Positions 14,501 to 29,500 of a stretch of 64,000 nucleotides of DNA are shown piece by piece. Under the pieces are notes generated by a model. That model saw only the letters and a program-made list of their open reading frames with translations. It searched no databases and was not told the DNA's origin. The translations under genes were made by a program, and so were the position numbers. Origin of the DNA: Sipunculus nudus (lineage: Eukaryota > Annelida > Sipuncula > Golfingiida > Sipunculidae); contig CM049308.1 in NCBI GenBank assembly GCA_026874595.1, positions 73,316,624 through 73,380,623 on the forward strand, read 5' to 3'. Position 1 is the stretch's first letter, and each line of letters starts with the position of its first letter.

Positions 14501-17500
14501 CTAGAGTTGAATTGAACCTGAGAACATCCACAGAGTTTGATTGGTGTAATCCTTTTAAGAATGTAAGCTGACATTTAATATGAGAAACTTTTGTAATAAG
14601 TGATATGTGAAACTGTTATTAACTGGTGTTTTATCTGCAAAAGAGTGAAAATCCCAGTTGTATAGAAATATTTTTTACTTAGAATATGCAAGACATCCTT
14701 TTAAGACCTATTTTTTCTGCCTTTCTGTTTATGTGAAATATATATTTGTCTGTGAAAATACTTAGATCAAGAAGGAAATTTATCTGAAACAACATTTAAC
14801 ACTCTGGTATATAGTATACTGGGGAAATACAGCATTTCCACCTATTAATGGTCAATGTCATTGGTATAGCCCACTCAGTTTTCTATACGTTTGATGTAGG
14901 AAGCAGTTCTTTGACTCCGAGATACTTTGCAGATCAGGTACAAGTTGAATTGATTACATTCTTGAAGGTATAGGATGCAATCCCAGTTGAAGTTACCCTA
15001 CAGATATACAAGTCACACATTTGCCCAAGTACTGGACTGTCTTCTGTCATATGTCTAGTTCTTTTCATCCTCAAATAATATTTGTTTAGAGATTATAGTG
15101 CCTTCAGCTTTAAAAGAAATAAAGATAAAAAAAATAATATGGCGGGATATGGAGATATGGGGAGTTTTATAATAATTTTATAAAAATTAGTTGTATTGAG
15201 TCTTTCACAATATGTATCCTCTTGCTCCCAGGGTTAGTATCAGTAATGCATATTCATAACTGTAGATGGCACATTTGTTGAATTCGTGGAAATTTTCCTG
15301 TGGATTTCATCCTTGATGATAGTGGGGAGGGAGAATGCAAACTACAGGTTGCTCCTTTTGAGAGAGCCAATGCAGAAACACAGAATATTAATTTCCATTC
15401 ATTCACATTGCCAAAGGTACTGGATGGGCTCATGCAATAGGCTTAACTGGTGTAACAGCTCAACACATTCTTTAACTTCTTTATGATTATCCTGGTCAAA
15501 ATGAAAAGATGAAATCAAATTTCTCTGAAGGCTTTAAAAGCTTTAAAAGTAGACAGTAAAGGACAATACCAGTCTGAATTAAAATAATTTATATATCTAT
15601 ATTTAACCTTCTATTCTCTACTTTTATATCCTTCAAAGAAATTTTAAAGTGATACTCAATATATAACTGGATTAATGTCCACATTGTTTATTGTCTAGTA
15701 ACATATTATAATTTGTGTGAAAGTTCAGAATGTATGTTCCTCATCCCTTGTTTGCTGAGATAGTTGTTACAAAAGCATCAGTTCACCAGGTTTGTTTTGA
15801 TGGGGAGCAAAAATGATCATATATTCTTACGCCATTATACCTACAGAGACCATAAGACTTACCATAAGTTACCATAAGTAACCACTTTTATTCATGGATT
15901 ATTCAGATTCACTTATATGTAAATCTTCAAGTCCAGAAGAGTCTGCTTTTTTATCTTGGTTAAATGTAGTATGCCTTTTACAGACAGTGATAGTTTTATC
16001 AGCACAATGAGAAATAAAGTATGACCTTTGTCTTAATGCAGCAGATCCAGAACTATAATTAAAAAGTTTTATTCTGGCACACTGCCTTAGAAAAGATAAT
16101 TATATATGTTTGATATTTAAGGATGAAAATAGTATCCAAAATTTGGTTTAAAAAATGTATACTGGTAAATGACTGAATGAAAATAAAATATTTATAGCAG
16201 CTCCCACTTAATATATACATGTTTATATATTTGATCACCACATTAATGCAGTATCTTCAGTTATTAATCTTAGCAATTTGTGCATTATAGGTATATTGAA
16301 AATATGTGAAAAGGAAAATAATAATTAATAACTATGATGACTGAAGTTTAGTGGATATAACCAATATTTGAGAATAATTCAAGGAAAGATCTATATTATA
16401 TTCTCATTTCAGTAAATAATTTTAACTTGCTTTAATTATGTTAAAACCAGAAAGAGTAGTGAGGTATCTCGAGTGACTTCTTATGGGGAATGGATCCCTC
16501 ATACATTCAAAGAAGCTTTTCAGAGCCTGTTAAATAAAATTCTGCTTATTGATAATTGGTGATGGGAGTACATTTTCCAAAAAATTTACTGATCAGCCAT
16601 ACTGTGTTGTTGTTTCTAAACAGATATACCAAATGCATTTGTCTACTATTGTACACGAGGAACAGGTAAAATACTGTAAAATAACTAATTACATTGTAAT
16701 ATATCTGCTTTATTGCCCTGCATGAGTAGGTAGAATTAAACCTAAATAGCACACATGGATAGGAGGGCTTGCTTGGGATAAATTCAAGATTAATATCGTT
16801 GGATGATGGTTTGATAATGCCAAATGAAGATATATAATGAATAAATGAACATGAATGATAGCTCAACTTTGATAATTAAGGATGCAATAAAATCATGATT
16901 TTAGTCTTAATTTATTAATTTTTGAAGAGTGCCCAATTGAATTCATGATCATACATTGATTATTTGTAACATTGCTGCATTCACAATACTAGTTATGATT
17001 AAACGCAGATGTTCTCAACACTGATGACATAAGAATGACTTGATTTATTGAAATAGCATCTGTGATATTGATAAGTGCATTGTATGCTTATATTGTATTA
17101 TTGATACCCTGATGGTATATAAAACTTGTACAACCAATCCTACTTGAATAACTGCAGTTTTCTGTAATAGTATTGGTATTAACAGGTATATTAATATTAA
17201 GTTGATATGGTCATTTAATTGTTACTTCAAACATGTTAGTACATGACAGTGGGCCATAAATGTTGGGTCAAACATTTAAACATTGAAAATGTTTGTTTGA
17301 AAATAGTGCCCTTGGTAAGTTTGATATATTTATACCTGTGAATTGATTTAACATTATCTTATTTCTTTTATTGAATTCAGGTTCACTAAAATGCATTATG
17401 ATTACTTGAATGATTTATAAATGCAAATTAAGTGTAGCAGCTTTTTATTTATAGCCTCAGCTGTTTCCTTGGCATGGCTTTTCCTAGATGTCTATGCAGA

Positions 17501-20500
17501 GAATATTTGTAAAAATGTAATTCCCCTGCTTCATATATTCCTTCTTCCAAGCTTCTTATGATCATGAGCCTTGGTGATTGCCTGCTAGTAACTTCTGTAT
17601 TTTGCTCCTTATTTTAATTTTGAGCACAAATTTGTGCAAAATCTGGTTACAAGTTCAATTAAGAATCACAAGTAGGCCATGAAACAATCCATGTTTATTG
17701 TTCCCATTTAGGCCTGTAACATCAGGGGTTGAGTAAATATTTTCAGAACAGATAATGATAAATATTTCAGCTAGGCCAAAATAGGTTGGTTCCTCAGGCA
17801 CCGTGTGCATCAATTTTGACCTTGTGCATCAAAAACTTTTTATTTTGATTTTCAATAGAAATTCACTGATTTTGAAATCCAGCCACTCAGACATGTCATG
17901 TCTTTCAAGAAAATGTAAAAATAAAGTTTCATTTTGTTATGATGTACTTTCACCATTCTAGCAAAACAGTTTTGTTGTCATCATTTATCCCCTGATCATA
18001 TAAAATCTTCATAAAAAATATTAAACAAAGGTAAACAGAAAAAAATCACCCTAATGCATTCACTGATTTCTGAAAAAAAAATGCCTGAGAACCCCACCAG
18101 TTTTTTGGCCTGACTGCTTAAAAAATTATTTATATTCAAGATTTAGGTGTTTATAATAGCCACATAATTGTTGACTTATCAGGTAAACTTAAATTTTGAT
18201 ACTTGAGTATTAACATGGTTGACCTCAAACGAGGGAAGAGCAAAATTATTGCCATATTTGGTTCCTTGGGGAAAGACAGAATGGAAATGGTCTGGTTAAT
18301 TATACAATAATGGTGGGATACAAAAAAAATACGGTTGCAGGTGCTCTTTTAACATATCCTTGGTTCTTTTATTTGGTCATAACAAAGAGGTTTTCTTTAA
18401 AGCATATATCTGAACACATTTGTGGAATTATCATATTTGTCAAGTATATTGATTGGACTAAGCATGTCTATTAACTGATTGCTTGCACCAGTAGCCTTTT
18501 CCATTTTATATTTAGATATTGTATTATTGCTTCAGATACATGCTTTATAATTAGGTTTTTAATCATGAAGTAATTCCAGTTTGATAAATGATCGTAATGA
18601 CTTATGAGAATCCCTTTTACATCCTTATTTTCCATAGTTTACCCATGTATTTTAGGAGTGGGTGATATTGATTTGTTTCAGTTAGCAATGAAAATGGTTA
18701 ATGCTTAGCATGTGTCGTAAATGGTGATCATAATTACTTCACTTGTTATGGTACTTCTCTAGCGTTTAGCTGAAAAGGTAACTTTTTATAAACCTTCATG
18801 TTGGGTGATTTTACTGTTCTTATATAACATGCATGTACAATACCTGTAGCTTAGATTTCCATGCTTGTTAGTAGTTGATACATAGATGTAATTTTGTTGA
18901 AGATATATGCTCAACCTCCCATTTAGATTTTATTAATACAACATAAATTTAGCTTCTTACCTCCAAGCTTTTAGAAGTAGTGACTGAGTCTTAGAACAAG
19001 CTATTAAGGAGCATTGCCTATAAATAGTACTGGAAGTTGATCCTTTTATAGACTTATCAAACGGATCAATGATGGTTCATTAATCTTTACTGACATATTT
19101 TTAGTTACCAACCATTTAGGGCATACTATTAAAAGCAGGTCTCTTTCAACCACATTTGGCAATTTTCAGATGACCTATGAGACCCTTGATTGTATTTGTC
19201 CTGTCTTGAGGAATAGAGAATGCATTGTCTTTTAATTGAATAATTGCAGAAAGTAGTTTATTAGGCAAAAATAAAAATGTTTAGTTTGTTTTTCAGCAGA
19301 AATTTACCAATTTTGACAGTCAGTGTACCACTGAAATATTACCCCAAAAAAATAATTTAACTTTAACCAATCATTCTGAATCTTATTTGTACCTTTAATT
19401 TTTGGCATTGTAAACAAGTCTTTTCAAATCTAGACTTAGATCATTTGGCCGAGCAACAAGAGCCATGGATCCTTTATATTGCTGAGCATCTAGGGCCATG
19501 GGGCACACTTTGGTATCATTATTGTAATAAGTATCAACAGTCATTGTTTTAAGTACTGCAGTATTATATTTCTCGAGTGACTGAAGTATACTATGCAAGA
19601 AAGTATAAGTCTATGCACTTCCAGAAAGAATTAAAATAACAGTGGCAAGTATATACACATGTGATTATAAAAAGTCTGACCTTAGCATGCACTGTAAATA
19701 AACAGATCAGCATAAACCAAGTAAAACCTCATGACACCCTGACAGTAAAGTACATGTGAGCATGCATAATGTCTTTGTGGTGTAAAGGATTTAAAGCTGT
19801 CATTTACTCTTCTGATATGATATACCAACATAAATGTTTGTATAGGTTAATACCAGGGAGAGCAGGAGGTCGTAAACAGCTTGGTATAGCTAAGAGTGCA
19901 AACAGGAGCATTATTCTCTGTAATGTTGATGTTATCCTTTAAGAATACTTCCCTGGTATATTAGTACTTTGCTACTGAGAGCTGTTGAGAGCTTTGTGCA
20001 TGGAGCATGTATTCCAAACATGTCCCCACTCAGTATTACCGCCACCTTATTGTCAACCTGGCATTAGCGTTTGTACCTATATACAGGAACCCCTGACTTC
20101 CTATGACTTATCTAGCAGAATCTAAGGTGTGTGTCTTGAGCACAAGGTGTGTGCGGTCACACCAGGTCAACCTTCCATGTGGGTACAAGTAAACACTGTA
20201 ACGCTCTGAGTTGACACTACTCGTGTGTACAACAATACTTGCGTGGGTTACTGTGATGTGCTGTGGGTGACGCAGATGATGTTTTTGATTTCGCAGGACC
20301 TTATGGACACTCAGGAGAAATTATCCCAGAATGAAGCTAAGGTACGCTCTCAGTTTGGATTAAGACACGCTATTTGTATGTTTTTATGACTGGTTCTGTT
20401 GCATGCTTGCACCACTGAGGCTACTGACACAGTGGGTAGGACACTCAATAATCATATCTGTCACCATGTGCTTGACCAACTCAGCTTTATGTGATATTGT

Positions 20501-23500
20501 ACAACGATAGGGCATGCATAGAAGGAATTTGATAGGTGATTTGAGTGTATGAGTGAGTGTTGATTGTTGATGAAAGAGGCATGTATGTCTTTGTCTGTCT
20601 TGTAAATGCATGTTTATATTACATTGATGACAAATGAAGCTTCTCATAAATGATCCTTGTACACTTGTAGTATTGCATTGTTCATTTATAAATTAAAATG
20701 AAATGACAGTCTGTATCATGGTCCCCTGGTAAAACTATTTGATTGAACCTTGATATATCTTTTTTGAAATTGATAATTCTACTTCATTTGTAATTCTTTT
20801 TTTTTTTTTGCAGTGATTTGAAAAATGTCTTATCATCATGTAAAAACACACTTATTTGGAAAGATAAATAAATCACTTTAAAAAGAAAATGTATGTTAGA
20901 AATCACTTATCAGTGCCACTCTTTAACCCTGAGTGTTTTATTCAAAACATTTTAATCTTGGAAATTTGACTTCATAAAAATAATAAAAAGAGATAACACA
21001 CTAGTACCATTCGTAACAGATCACATTTATGTTGACAGTTTTCATTCCCATGTTGATTTCAGTAGCAGGATACCAACCATATAATTGATCAGACAGTTTT
21101 TAACTAATAATAGTAATATAGATCCAGTGGGGGGGGGGGGGGTCTAAGGATTTTAAACCCCACCCCTCTTATGGGAAAGTAATACCTTTAAATAATTACC
21201 TTAAAATAATACCTATGCACTGTCCCCCCTCCCCTGAGTTTGTGACCTTTAATAGTGTATAAGTGTCTTATTGAAAAAAGTACACCCGCCTCCCCCCCCC
21301 CCCCCCAAAAAAAAAATATCCAGGAACTGCTGTAACCATTTGAATGGTGAAATCATTCAATACATCCTGATTGCACATGCTTAATGTCTTAAGAGTTTTA
21401 CAAATTTAAAAAAAAAACAAAACATACAGTTCAACATGTTTGAATATCAGGCATCACCAATGATCAATATATAATACCATTTTAATCCTCAAGACATACA
21501 CAGTCATTGACAAGAAATTATGCAGTAAGCATCTTTAGACAAGCATTAACCCGATTGTGTGTTGTATTTATATGTTCTCTGATTTGCCAGTCACAGTGCT
21601 GACCTGCTAGAACAAAGAACTAATTGATTCATGACATTAAGACTAAAATAGCATTGTACAATAAATGTCAGGGTGTGTTGCTTTGTGGATGTCCTGTTTT
21701 ATGTATGATTAACATGTGTTTTGGGTGATGTCTGATACCTGTTGGATGGTTTAGATTTACCCATCAAGGGACTGTAATGGACTGCACCTGTGTACATGAA
21801 CTTTATGTGCTTACATCAACCACATGCTGTCAAATTCAACTGCTTACACAGTCAGTGTCTGCTTGATCATGATAATAATGCACTATAAAACTGTGGTTGG
21901 GTTTATGTTTGTGGGGTTAAATTTTCTGTATTTTTCATTGTTTAGCAAGAGTTCCATTTTTGTGATTTTAACAGACATTACTCCACACAGAATATATATT
22001 TAATTTGTGTGCAAAATTTTATTAATTTGAGAAAAATCCAAGAGAACATGGAAAGCCTAGGGATGGGTCATTATGATCATTATTGGTAGATAATGGAAAA
22101 CAACATATATTGTTTATAATATCAATCTTTAGTTTACAGATAACATAAAATGTATCTTATTAATTATGATGTCAGTCTGTCAGTTTAGATGGATAACATA
22201 GATGAGGTGTCAGTGAGGCTGTTATATAAAGGACTGTTTATCATTGTAGAAGGGGCATATTATTCACAATGTGAATTTCACATAAGTTTTATTTTCAAGG
22301 ATAATGTTCCTTTTACAATTACTGTGACATGGAAACCCTCACAAACATACAGCCAAGTATACCACAGTGATCACAGTTCAAATGCCCATTATCTATTAAT
22401 GATTGATATAAAATCATTAAACATGAAAAATTACATGCCTTGACTTCAGTCACTTTATTGAAAACTGACCCTTTATAATTGTATCCCCAGACAAAGTCGG
22501 GGGATACTATGTTTTCATACCGGTCCCGCCGCCGCCGCCACCGCATATAAATCTTGTTGGCGCGATAACCCAAAAAATATTTCACGGAACTTTACCAAAC
22601 TTGGTATATGTATAGATATGGGTGAGAGGACGACGCCTATTTAAAATGAGGTCATAACCTTTAATAGGAGAGTGTCCTTGACCTTGAATAGGTCCAATTT
22701 TGGGGAAAATCACACAAATTCTTTTATATCTCAAGAAATCTTGCATGGATTTATTCCTAAATCAACTTGATGGAAGATCATGGATAGGGTTGTCATGTTC
22801 CAGAAACTGGTGGCGCCACCTATTATTCTTTACTTGTTTTCGTGCCGTTTAATACCCCCAAAATTGCCACCTTACAGTACTGTGAGCATTATAAGTCAAA
22901 AACTAATGGACAGATTTCTTGTATATTATGCATATACATAGGTATGGGTTATGGGATGATGTTTATTTAAATTGGGGTCATGACCTTTCCTATGATAGTG
23001 GCCTTGACCTTGAATATTGCCATATATGGTGAAAATCACACACCTCTTATGATATCTCCAGTGTTGATAGCCATATGGATTTCAAACATGACTTATGTAT
23101 GGCCCACCACTAAAGTAAGAACCCTTTAGGTTCTAGGGTCATGAGTTCAAAGGTCAAGGTCACTGGACTGGCATTTTAAAAGATACTGTGGATGCATTTT
23201 AAGCCAAACTTTCATCCTAGGTCTTCCATCTTGAATATATAGCTCACTTGCCAATAGTGGATGATCCATAAATTTTGGGGTCACAAGGTCAAAGGTCAAG
23301 GCCACAGGAGCTATCTGTCCAAAAATTAGTTTCTGGATGATAATTCCTGCTTTTATTGATGTATTGATTTCAAACTTGACTTATATATGTCCCATTGAAA
23401 AAGCAAGACTCCAATTTATTTTAGGGGTCATGAGGTCAAAGGTCAAGGTCACAGGACACATCTTTAAAAAGATTGTGGATGCATTTTCAGCCAAACATTT

Positions 23501-26500
23501 CATCTCAGACCTTTCATCTTGCACATGTAAGTCATCTGCCAATAGAGGAAGACCCCTATCAGTTTTGAGGTCACAAGGTCAAAGGTGAAGGTCACAGGAG
23601 CCATCTGTCCAAAAATTAGTTTCTGGATGATAAATCCTGCTTTTATTGATGTATTTATTTCAAACTTGACTTGTATATGTCCCATTGGAAAAGCAAGACC
23701 CAAATTGATTTCGGGGTCATGAGGTCAAAGGTCAAGGTCACAGGACATCTTTAAAAAGATTGTGGATGCATTTTCAGCCAAACATTTCATCTCAGATCTT
23801 TCATCTTGCACATATAGTTCACCTGCCAAGAGAGGAAGAACCCTATCAATTTTGAGGTCACAAGGTCAAAGGTGAAGGTCACAGGAGCCATCTGTCCAAA
23901 AATTAGTTTCTTGATGATAATTCGTTCTTTTATTGATGTATGGATTTCAAACTTGACTTGTATTTGACCCATTGGAAAAGCAAGACCAGAATTGATTTTG
24001 GGGTCATGAGGTCAAAGGTCAAGGTCACAGGAAACCTCTTTAAAAAGATTATGGATGCATTTTCAGCCAAACAATTCATCTCAGATCTTTCATCTTGCAC
24101 ATATAGTTCACCTGCCAAGAGTGGAAGACCCCTATCAATTTTGAGGTCACAAGGTCAAAGGTGAAGGTCACAGGAGCCATCTGTCCAAAAATTAGTTTCT
24201 GGATGATAATTCCTGCTTTTTCTGATGTATGGATTTCAAACTTGACTTATATATGTCCCATTGGAAAAGCAAGACCCAAATTGATTTTGAGGTTATGAGG
24301 TCAAAGGTCAAGGTCACAGGACACATCTTTAAAAAGATTGTGGATGCATTTTCAGCCAAACATTTCATCTCAGATCTTTCATCTTGCACATATAGTTCAC
24401 CTGCCAAGAGTGGAAGACCCCTATAAATTTTGAGGTCACAAGGTCAAAGGTGAAGGTCACAGGAGCCATCTGTGCAAAAATTAGTTTCCGGATGATAATT
24501 CCTTCTTTTATTGATGTATTTATTTCAAACTTGACTTGTATTTGACCCATTGGAAAAGCAAGACCTGAATTGATTTTGGGGTCATGAGGTCAAAGGTCAA
24601 GTTCACAGGAAACCTCTTTAAAAAGATTGTGGATGCATTTTCAGCCAAACATTTCATCTCAGATCTTTCATCTTGGACATATAGTTCACCTGCCAAGAGA
24701 GGAAGAACCCTATCAATTTTGAGATCACAAGGTCAAAGGTGAAGGTCACAGGAGCCATCTGTCCAAAAATTAGTTTCCGGATGATAATTCCTTCTTTTAT
24801 TGATGTATTTATTTCAAACTTGACTTGTATTTGACCCATTGGAAAAGCAAGACCTGAATTGATTTTGGGGTCATGAGGTCAAAGGTCAAGTTCACAGGAA
24901 ACCTCTTTAAAAAGATTGTGGATGCATTTTCAGCCAAACAATTCATCTCAGATCTTTCATCTTGCACATATAGTTCACCTGCCAAGAGTGGAAGAACCCT
25001 ATCAATTTTGAGGTCACAAGGTCAAAAGTGAAGGTCACAGGAGCCATCTGTCCAAAAATTAGTTTCTGGATGATAATTCCTTCTTTTATTGATGTATGGA
25101 TTTCAATCTTGACTTGTATATGTCCCATTGGAAAAGCAAGACCCAAATTGATTTTGGGGTCATGAAGTCAAAGGTCAAGGTCACAGGACACATCTTTAAA
25201 AAGATGTGGATGCATTTTCAGCCAAACATTTCATCTCAGATCTTTCATCTTGCACATATAGTTCTCCTGCCAAGAGAGGAAGAACACAATCAATTTTGAG
25301 GTCACAAGGTCAAAGGTGAAGGTCACAGGAGCCATCTGTCCAAAAATTAGTTTCTGGGTGATAATTCCTGCTTTATTGATGTATAGATTGCAAACTTAAC
25401 TTGCATATGTCCCATTGGAAAAGCAAGACCAGAATTGATTTTGGGGTCATGAGGTCAAAGGTCAAGGTCACAGGACCAACATCTTCAACAAGATTGTGGA
25501 TTGTTAGATGGAAGAAACAATAAATATGCCAAGTGTCAGTATATGCTGCTAAAAATGGGGGTCTATTTATAAAGGGGGGGGGGCTACTATGTCTGGGGAT
25601 ACTCTAAATGTCTAGTTTTATATGTCTTTAACTGTGATGTGAACAGGCCATCAACATAGTTTCATTCTCAGTCAGTCGGCAAAGTAGCTTTAAGCCGTTA
25701 GTTAAATTAAAAATGATGCATGTACATTCAGACATTTGATTCAGAGTTGTAGTGTTAACAAGTTAGGTCTGCATTACCTGTATATAAATATTATTAATTG
25801 TTATGTTTTTTGTTAAGACATTACAGAAACCTTGAGATTCCATTGAAGTTCATACTTCAAACTTACATTTTATCAAATGTTGCATTAGCCTACCATTGAC
25901 TGTTTTGCTATATCTGTGTATGTGGGCAGGCAGCATAACTAATTATAATGTGTAAGCAGACATAGCATGATGTATTAACTATGTTTTAACCTGGTATAAC
26001 TTAGTACTTGACATCTTGTCATGTCATTCATTCCTGTGTCTTCATCAGACTTTGGGGGTAATATGTCTCAAAATGTATTTTACTCAAACATGAACTCTGG
26101 TAACTGAGATCATCTTCATCCATATGAGTATCTGACATCATAATCATAAATATTCATAAAATCTGTTAGTTAACTAATTGCAAACTGATTTGACTGAAGG
26201 ATCTTTTTCTGACATTTAAATTCTGATGTGCATTTTGAATAATTTCCTCTAATCATTAGTACCATACGTTTGAGTCATATTAGACAAATATTTATGTAGC
26301 GTTTAGATACAGTGTAATCTCTTTATTTCACTCATACAAGAACCACAGAAAAAATTGTTGATAGGGAAGGTAGGGCTTGATGGAATCAAGTGATTAACTG
26401 ATGAAGAATCAAAAACAGTCCTGCCTGAGCAGTTGAAATCAAGATTACAGCACATGGTTAAGCAGCACTGACAATTTGATGAATAGTACCATTAACAAAC

Positions 26501-29500
26501 ATGCAATGTTAAAAAAAATGGTAAAAAGAACATTGGGACATTGCTAGTTGCTGTTGATAGCAAAGTTTGGTGAGTAAATGATGAGTGTGTGAGTTAATGC
26601 TGTTGGTGTTATCTTAAAATACATAATGAAATTATAACATCTGAGGTAATACTTGTTTATGGTGAGACATAATGGAAGCAACATTACTAATAGGTTTGTA
26701 GTCATTCAACTGTACAGGTAACCGTTACAGTACACAATAACATCCTGTAAAGGTGACAGCTAGGATACTGCAGACCAGTAATTTATAGCATGATGCAGAT
26801 CATCCATTATAAAACTATCACTTTTCTTCATACGCCAAACAACAGGTGAATTCATGTGATGAATTTGTTTCCTTTCCACGCTTGACAGGCCAGCCATGTA
26901 AGGGCATGCATGAGATGCTCTCTATGAATATTCATAACATGTGACCATATCCCCATGGCATCTGTATACCTATGAATATGCATGATGCTTAATATGCATG
27001 GACCTTTTGGGCCTAACCACAACACCCTCAGATACCTTCATGCAAACTTTTAGAATGATCCCCTGGTCTTAATGTTGTTAGATATCCCTGGTGTTTTATG
27101 ATATATAAGTTGCTGTATATTTTGGTGTATATAATGTTAGAGATATATATCATTATCTAATACATTGTAGGAATTTCTTATGTTTAAGTTATATACTGAA
27201 TGAGAGTGTACATGCATATGCAGGAAAATAAATGTATAATGAAAAAATAAATAATTCCCCATTATCATTTTGCTCAAAATGAATTGGATACCCTTGCTTA
27301 TGGAAAATATGGTAACTTTATTTTCAAGAGTTATATACATTGTGCATGGATTATGTAGTATTTAACAGAGTATTTAGCATGTTTGTGTAGGTAGTGTATC
27401 CATAGATCTATTAGATCTGGTAAGCATGTGTTTCTGCATGCTGCCAGGTATTATGTTTGCCTTGGTGTAAGGAAATGGCATGTATTCCTTACATGTGTTC
27501 ATAACTTGCTAAACAAAATCACAGAAGTGTCAGTTGTCTATTTTCATATTTATTACATCTTATTTACCATCATTCTGCTTGCATTTTACTGAAATTTGTT
27601 AAAATATATGTTATGGCCATTTTAATCATGACAGTTCTTACAATCTGAATTTGTGCTTATTTTCCATCTGTAGCCTATTCATGGTTAACAGTTGTTAATT
27701 TGGCCTTTCATTCTTTACAAAGTTTCTTGTTTACAAATTTAAATAAAGTTGGAAATATGATGATAAATTAGTTAATCATATGGTTATGGTTGTTATATAA
27801 AGCTCAGTTGAATGTGACACTTAAGAGATATACATACACAAGAAGCTTTAGCTAGTTCAGGAGTATAAATGTAAACACCCAACCAATGTTACACCAGGTC
27901 TCATAAAAAAAATTCTTGCATGTTGTGTTAACTTTTTTATCATTTCCACATTATTGCTGACATACTCTGACATGTTGAAATGGCCTAAATTTAAGTGAAC
28001 AGAAATAATTTAAACCACTGTGTCATGACATTTTAGCACATAAAGATTTATCATTTACAAACTTAGTATTTCAATATTCTGTGGTGGCATATGATATCAA
28101 CTTTAAATTGTATAGGCCTACTTTTTTGCATGATCAGCAACTTCATATGATTCAGATTAATAATATAATTAGGTGTTAAACTTCACTTAAATTATTGTTA
28201 TGCTACAAATTAGAAAAAAAAATTGCAGTTAAATGGAATCCCTTTTATGTGATGTATGAAAATGACTAACAATCAGTGTTTAACTGTTGATATTTGTATT
28301 TTAGGTGAAAGCACTGACAGAGAGATGGGCAGACAAGTGGACAGAAACTGCCAGTATCTTACAGGTAGGGGGTAACATATTTGATAATACAAGGCCTAAA
28401 TTTTAAAGTCATTAAATGCCATGGGATAATGTTTTGGGGTTTCTGAGGTCCTTAAAACCCTTGAGGGTCAAATGTTTAGCACTAGGTGCTTGAAAAAAGG
28501 AAGTTTGGGACTTTAAACATGTCCAGAAATTGTTAGATTACTTTAAAGTGAGCACATGAAAAGCATTTCAGGTCATATAAAAGGAAGTATGACATGGGAA
28601 TGTTGTTCATGGGAATGTCTTTTCATAATACTTCTGTACTTCTTTATATTATCCATGAACTCCACCACCAGTATAGTACTTCATCTGTCAGGAGTGTATT
28701 TTAATACTGTAGTTGGCAGGGTAAAAATGGCAAGAGTTTTACTTTTTTTGTGTGTTTTACAAAGGTCCATTATCATGATTTTACCATAAAAATACTTAGA
28801 TATTGAGTATAACCATTGTTATGTAAATTAATTGTTTAAAATATCATGTTAACAAAATCTTATTAACAAAAAATATTTTTCATTATTATCAGACAATTAG
28901 AAAGATCTGATATCATTTAAAATATCAGTCTGTGAACAAACACAATCTATTTTGATTCATAATGTCAACCTTGTAGTTTTCAACTTTGCTTTCTATGATG
29001 TGACCTCATATTCTCCTTCACAAATATTGTAAATTTGAAACTTTTACAAACAAAGTAATACTCAGGCCAGTCTATCAATCTAGTGGGTTTCTCCACTTCC
29101 TTGTTGTCAATACACAAAGGGCACCAGTATTCTTGATTTAGGCTAGGTATTTGCTAAAACAGGAAAGAATCACTCTCAGATGTGATTCTTATTTTTGCTC
29201 TACATTTGAAAATAATTTTAAGGATGTCTGCAGTCATAAAAAGCTGAGAAAAATTATGATTTGAGGGCTCTTCATATGTGCATTTAAGGTCCAGTAAATC
29301 CAATTAGAAGGATATGTCCTGCCTTTTTATGAAGTTAGATTTTGAAATTTTGACTGTATGATATAAGATAATAGTGGTATGTGAGATCATAGTATGATTT
29401 ATTTTGGTGTAGAGTGGAATTTTTAGACAGGAGTACTCAGTAAATGTTGTATGGGTATGTAACCGGCAAGGTATGCGCCAAGGTCTTTATCATGATTAGG

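Larger units (their letters stand above)
20342..28304 (+). other. Long intron (8.0 kb)
   Basis: Holds the low-complexity G/C tract region 21124-21318 and repeat element B (22479-25617). From 25.6 to 28.3 kb the sequence is AT-rich with nothing recognised. The many short open frames between 23.3 and 25.3 kb on both strands are shadows of the tandem array. Confidence 0.7.

Noticed and set aside
22495-22570. CCGCCGCCGCC stretch as a possible promoter CpG island
   Set aside because: It is part of the left end of element B, and an equivalent stretch sits at the same place in element C.
23337-25299. A ladder of similar 60-85-codon frames on both strands
   Set aside because: They recur every 289 bp because the DNA is a tandem array. 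Stops and frames shift with single-base changes, with no sign of selection on a protein.
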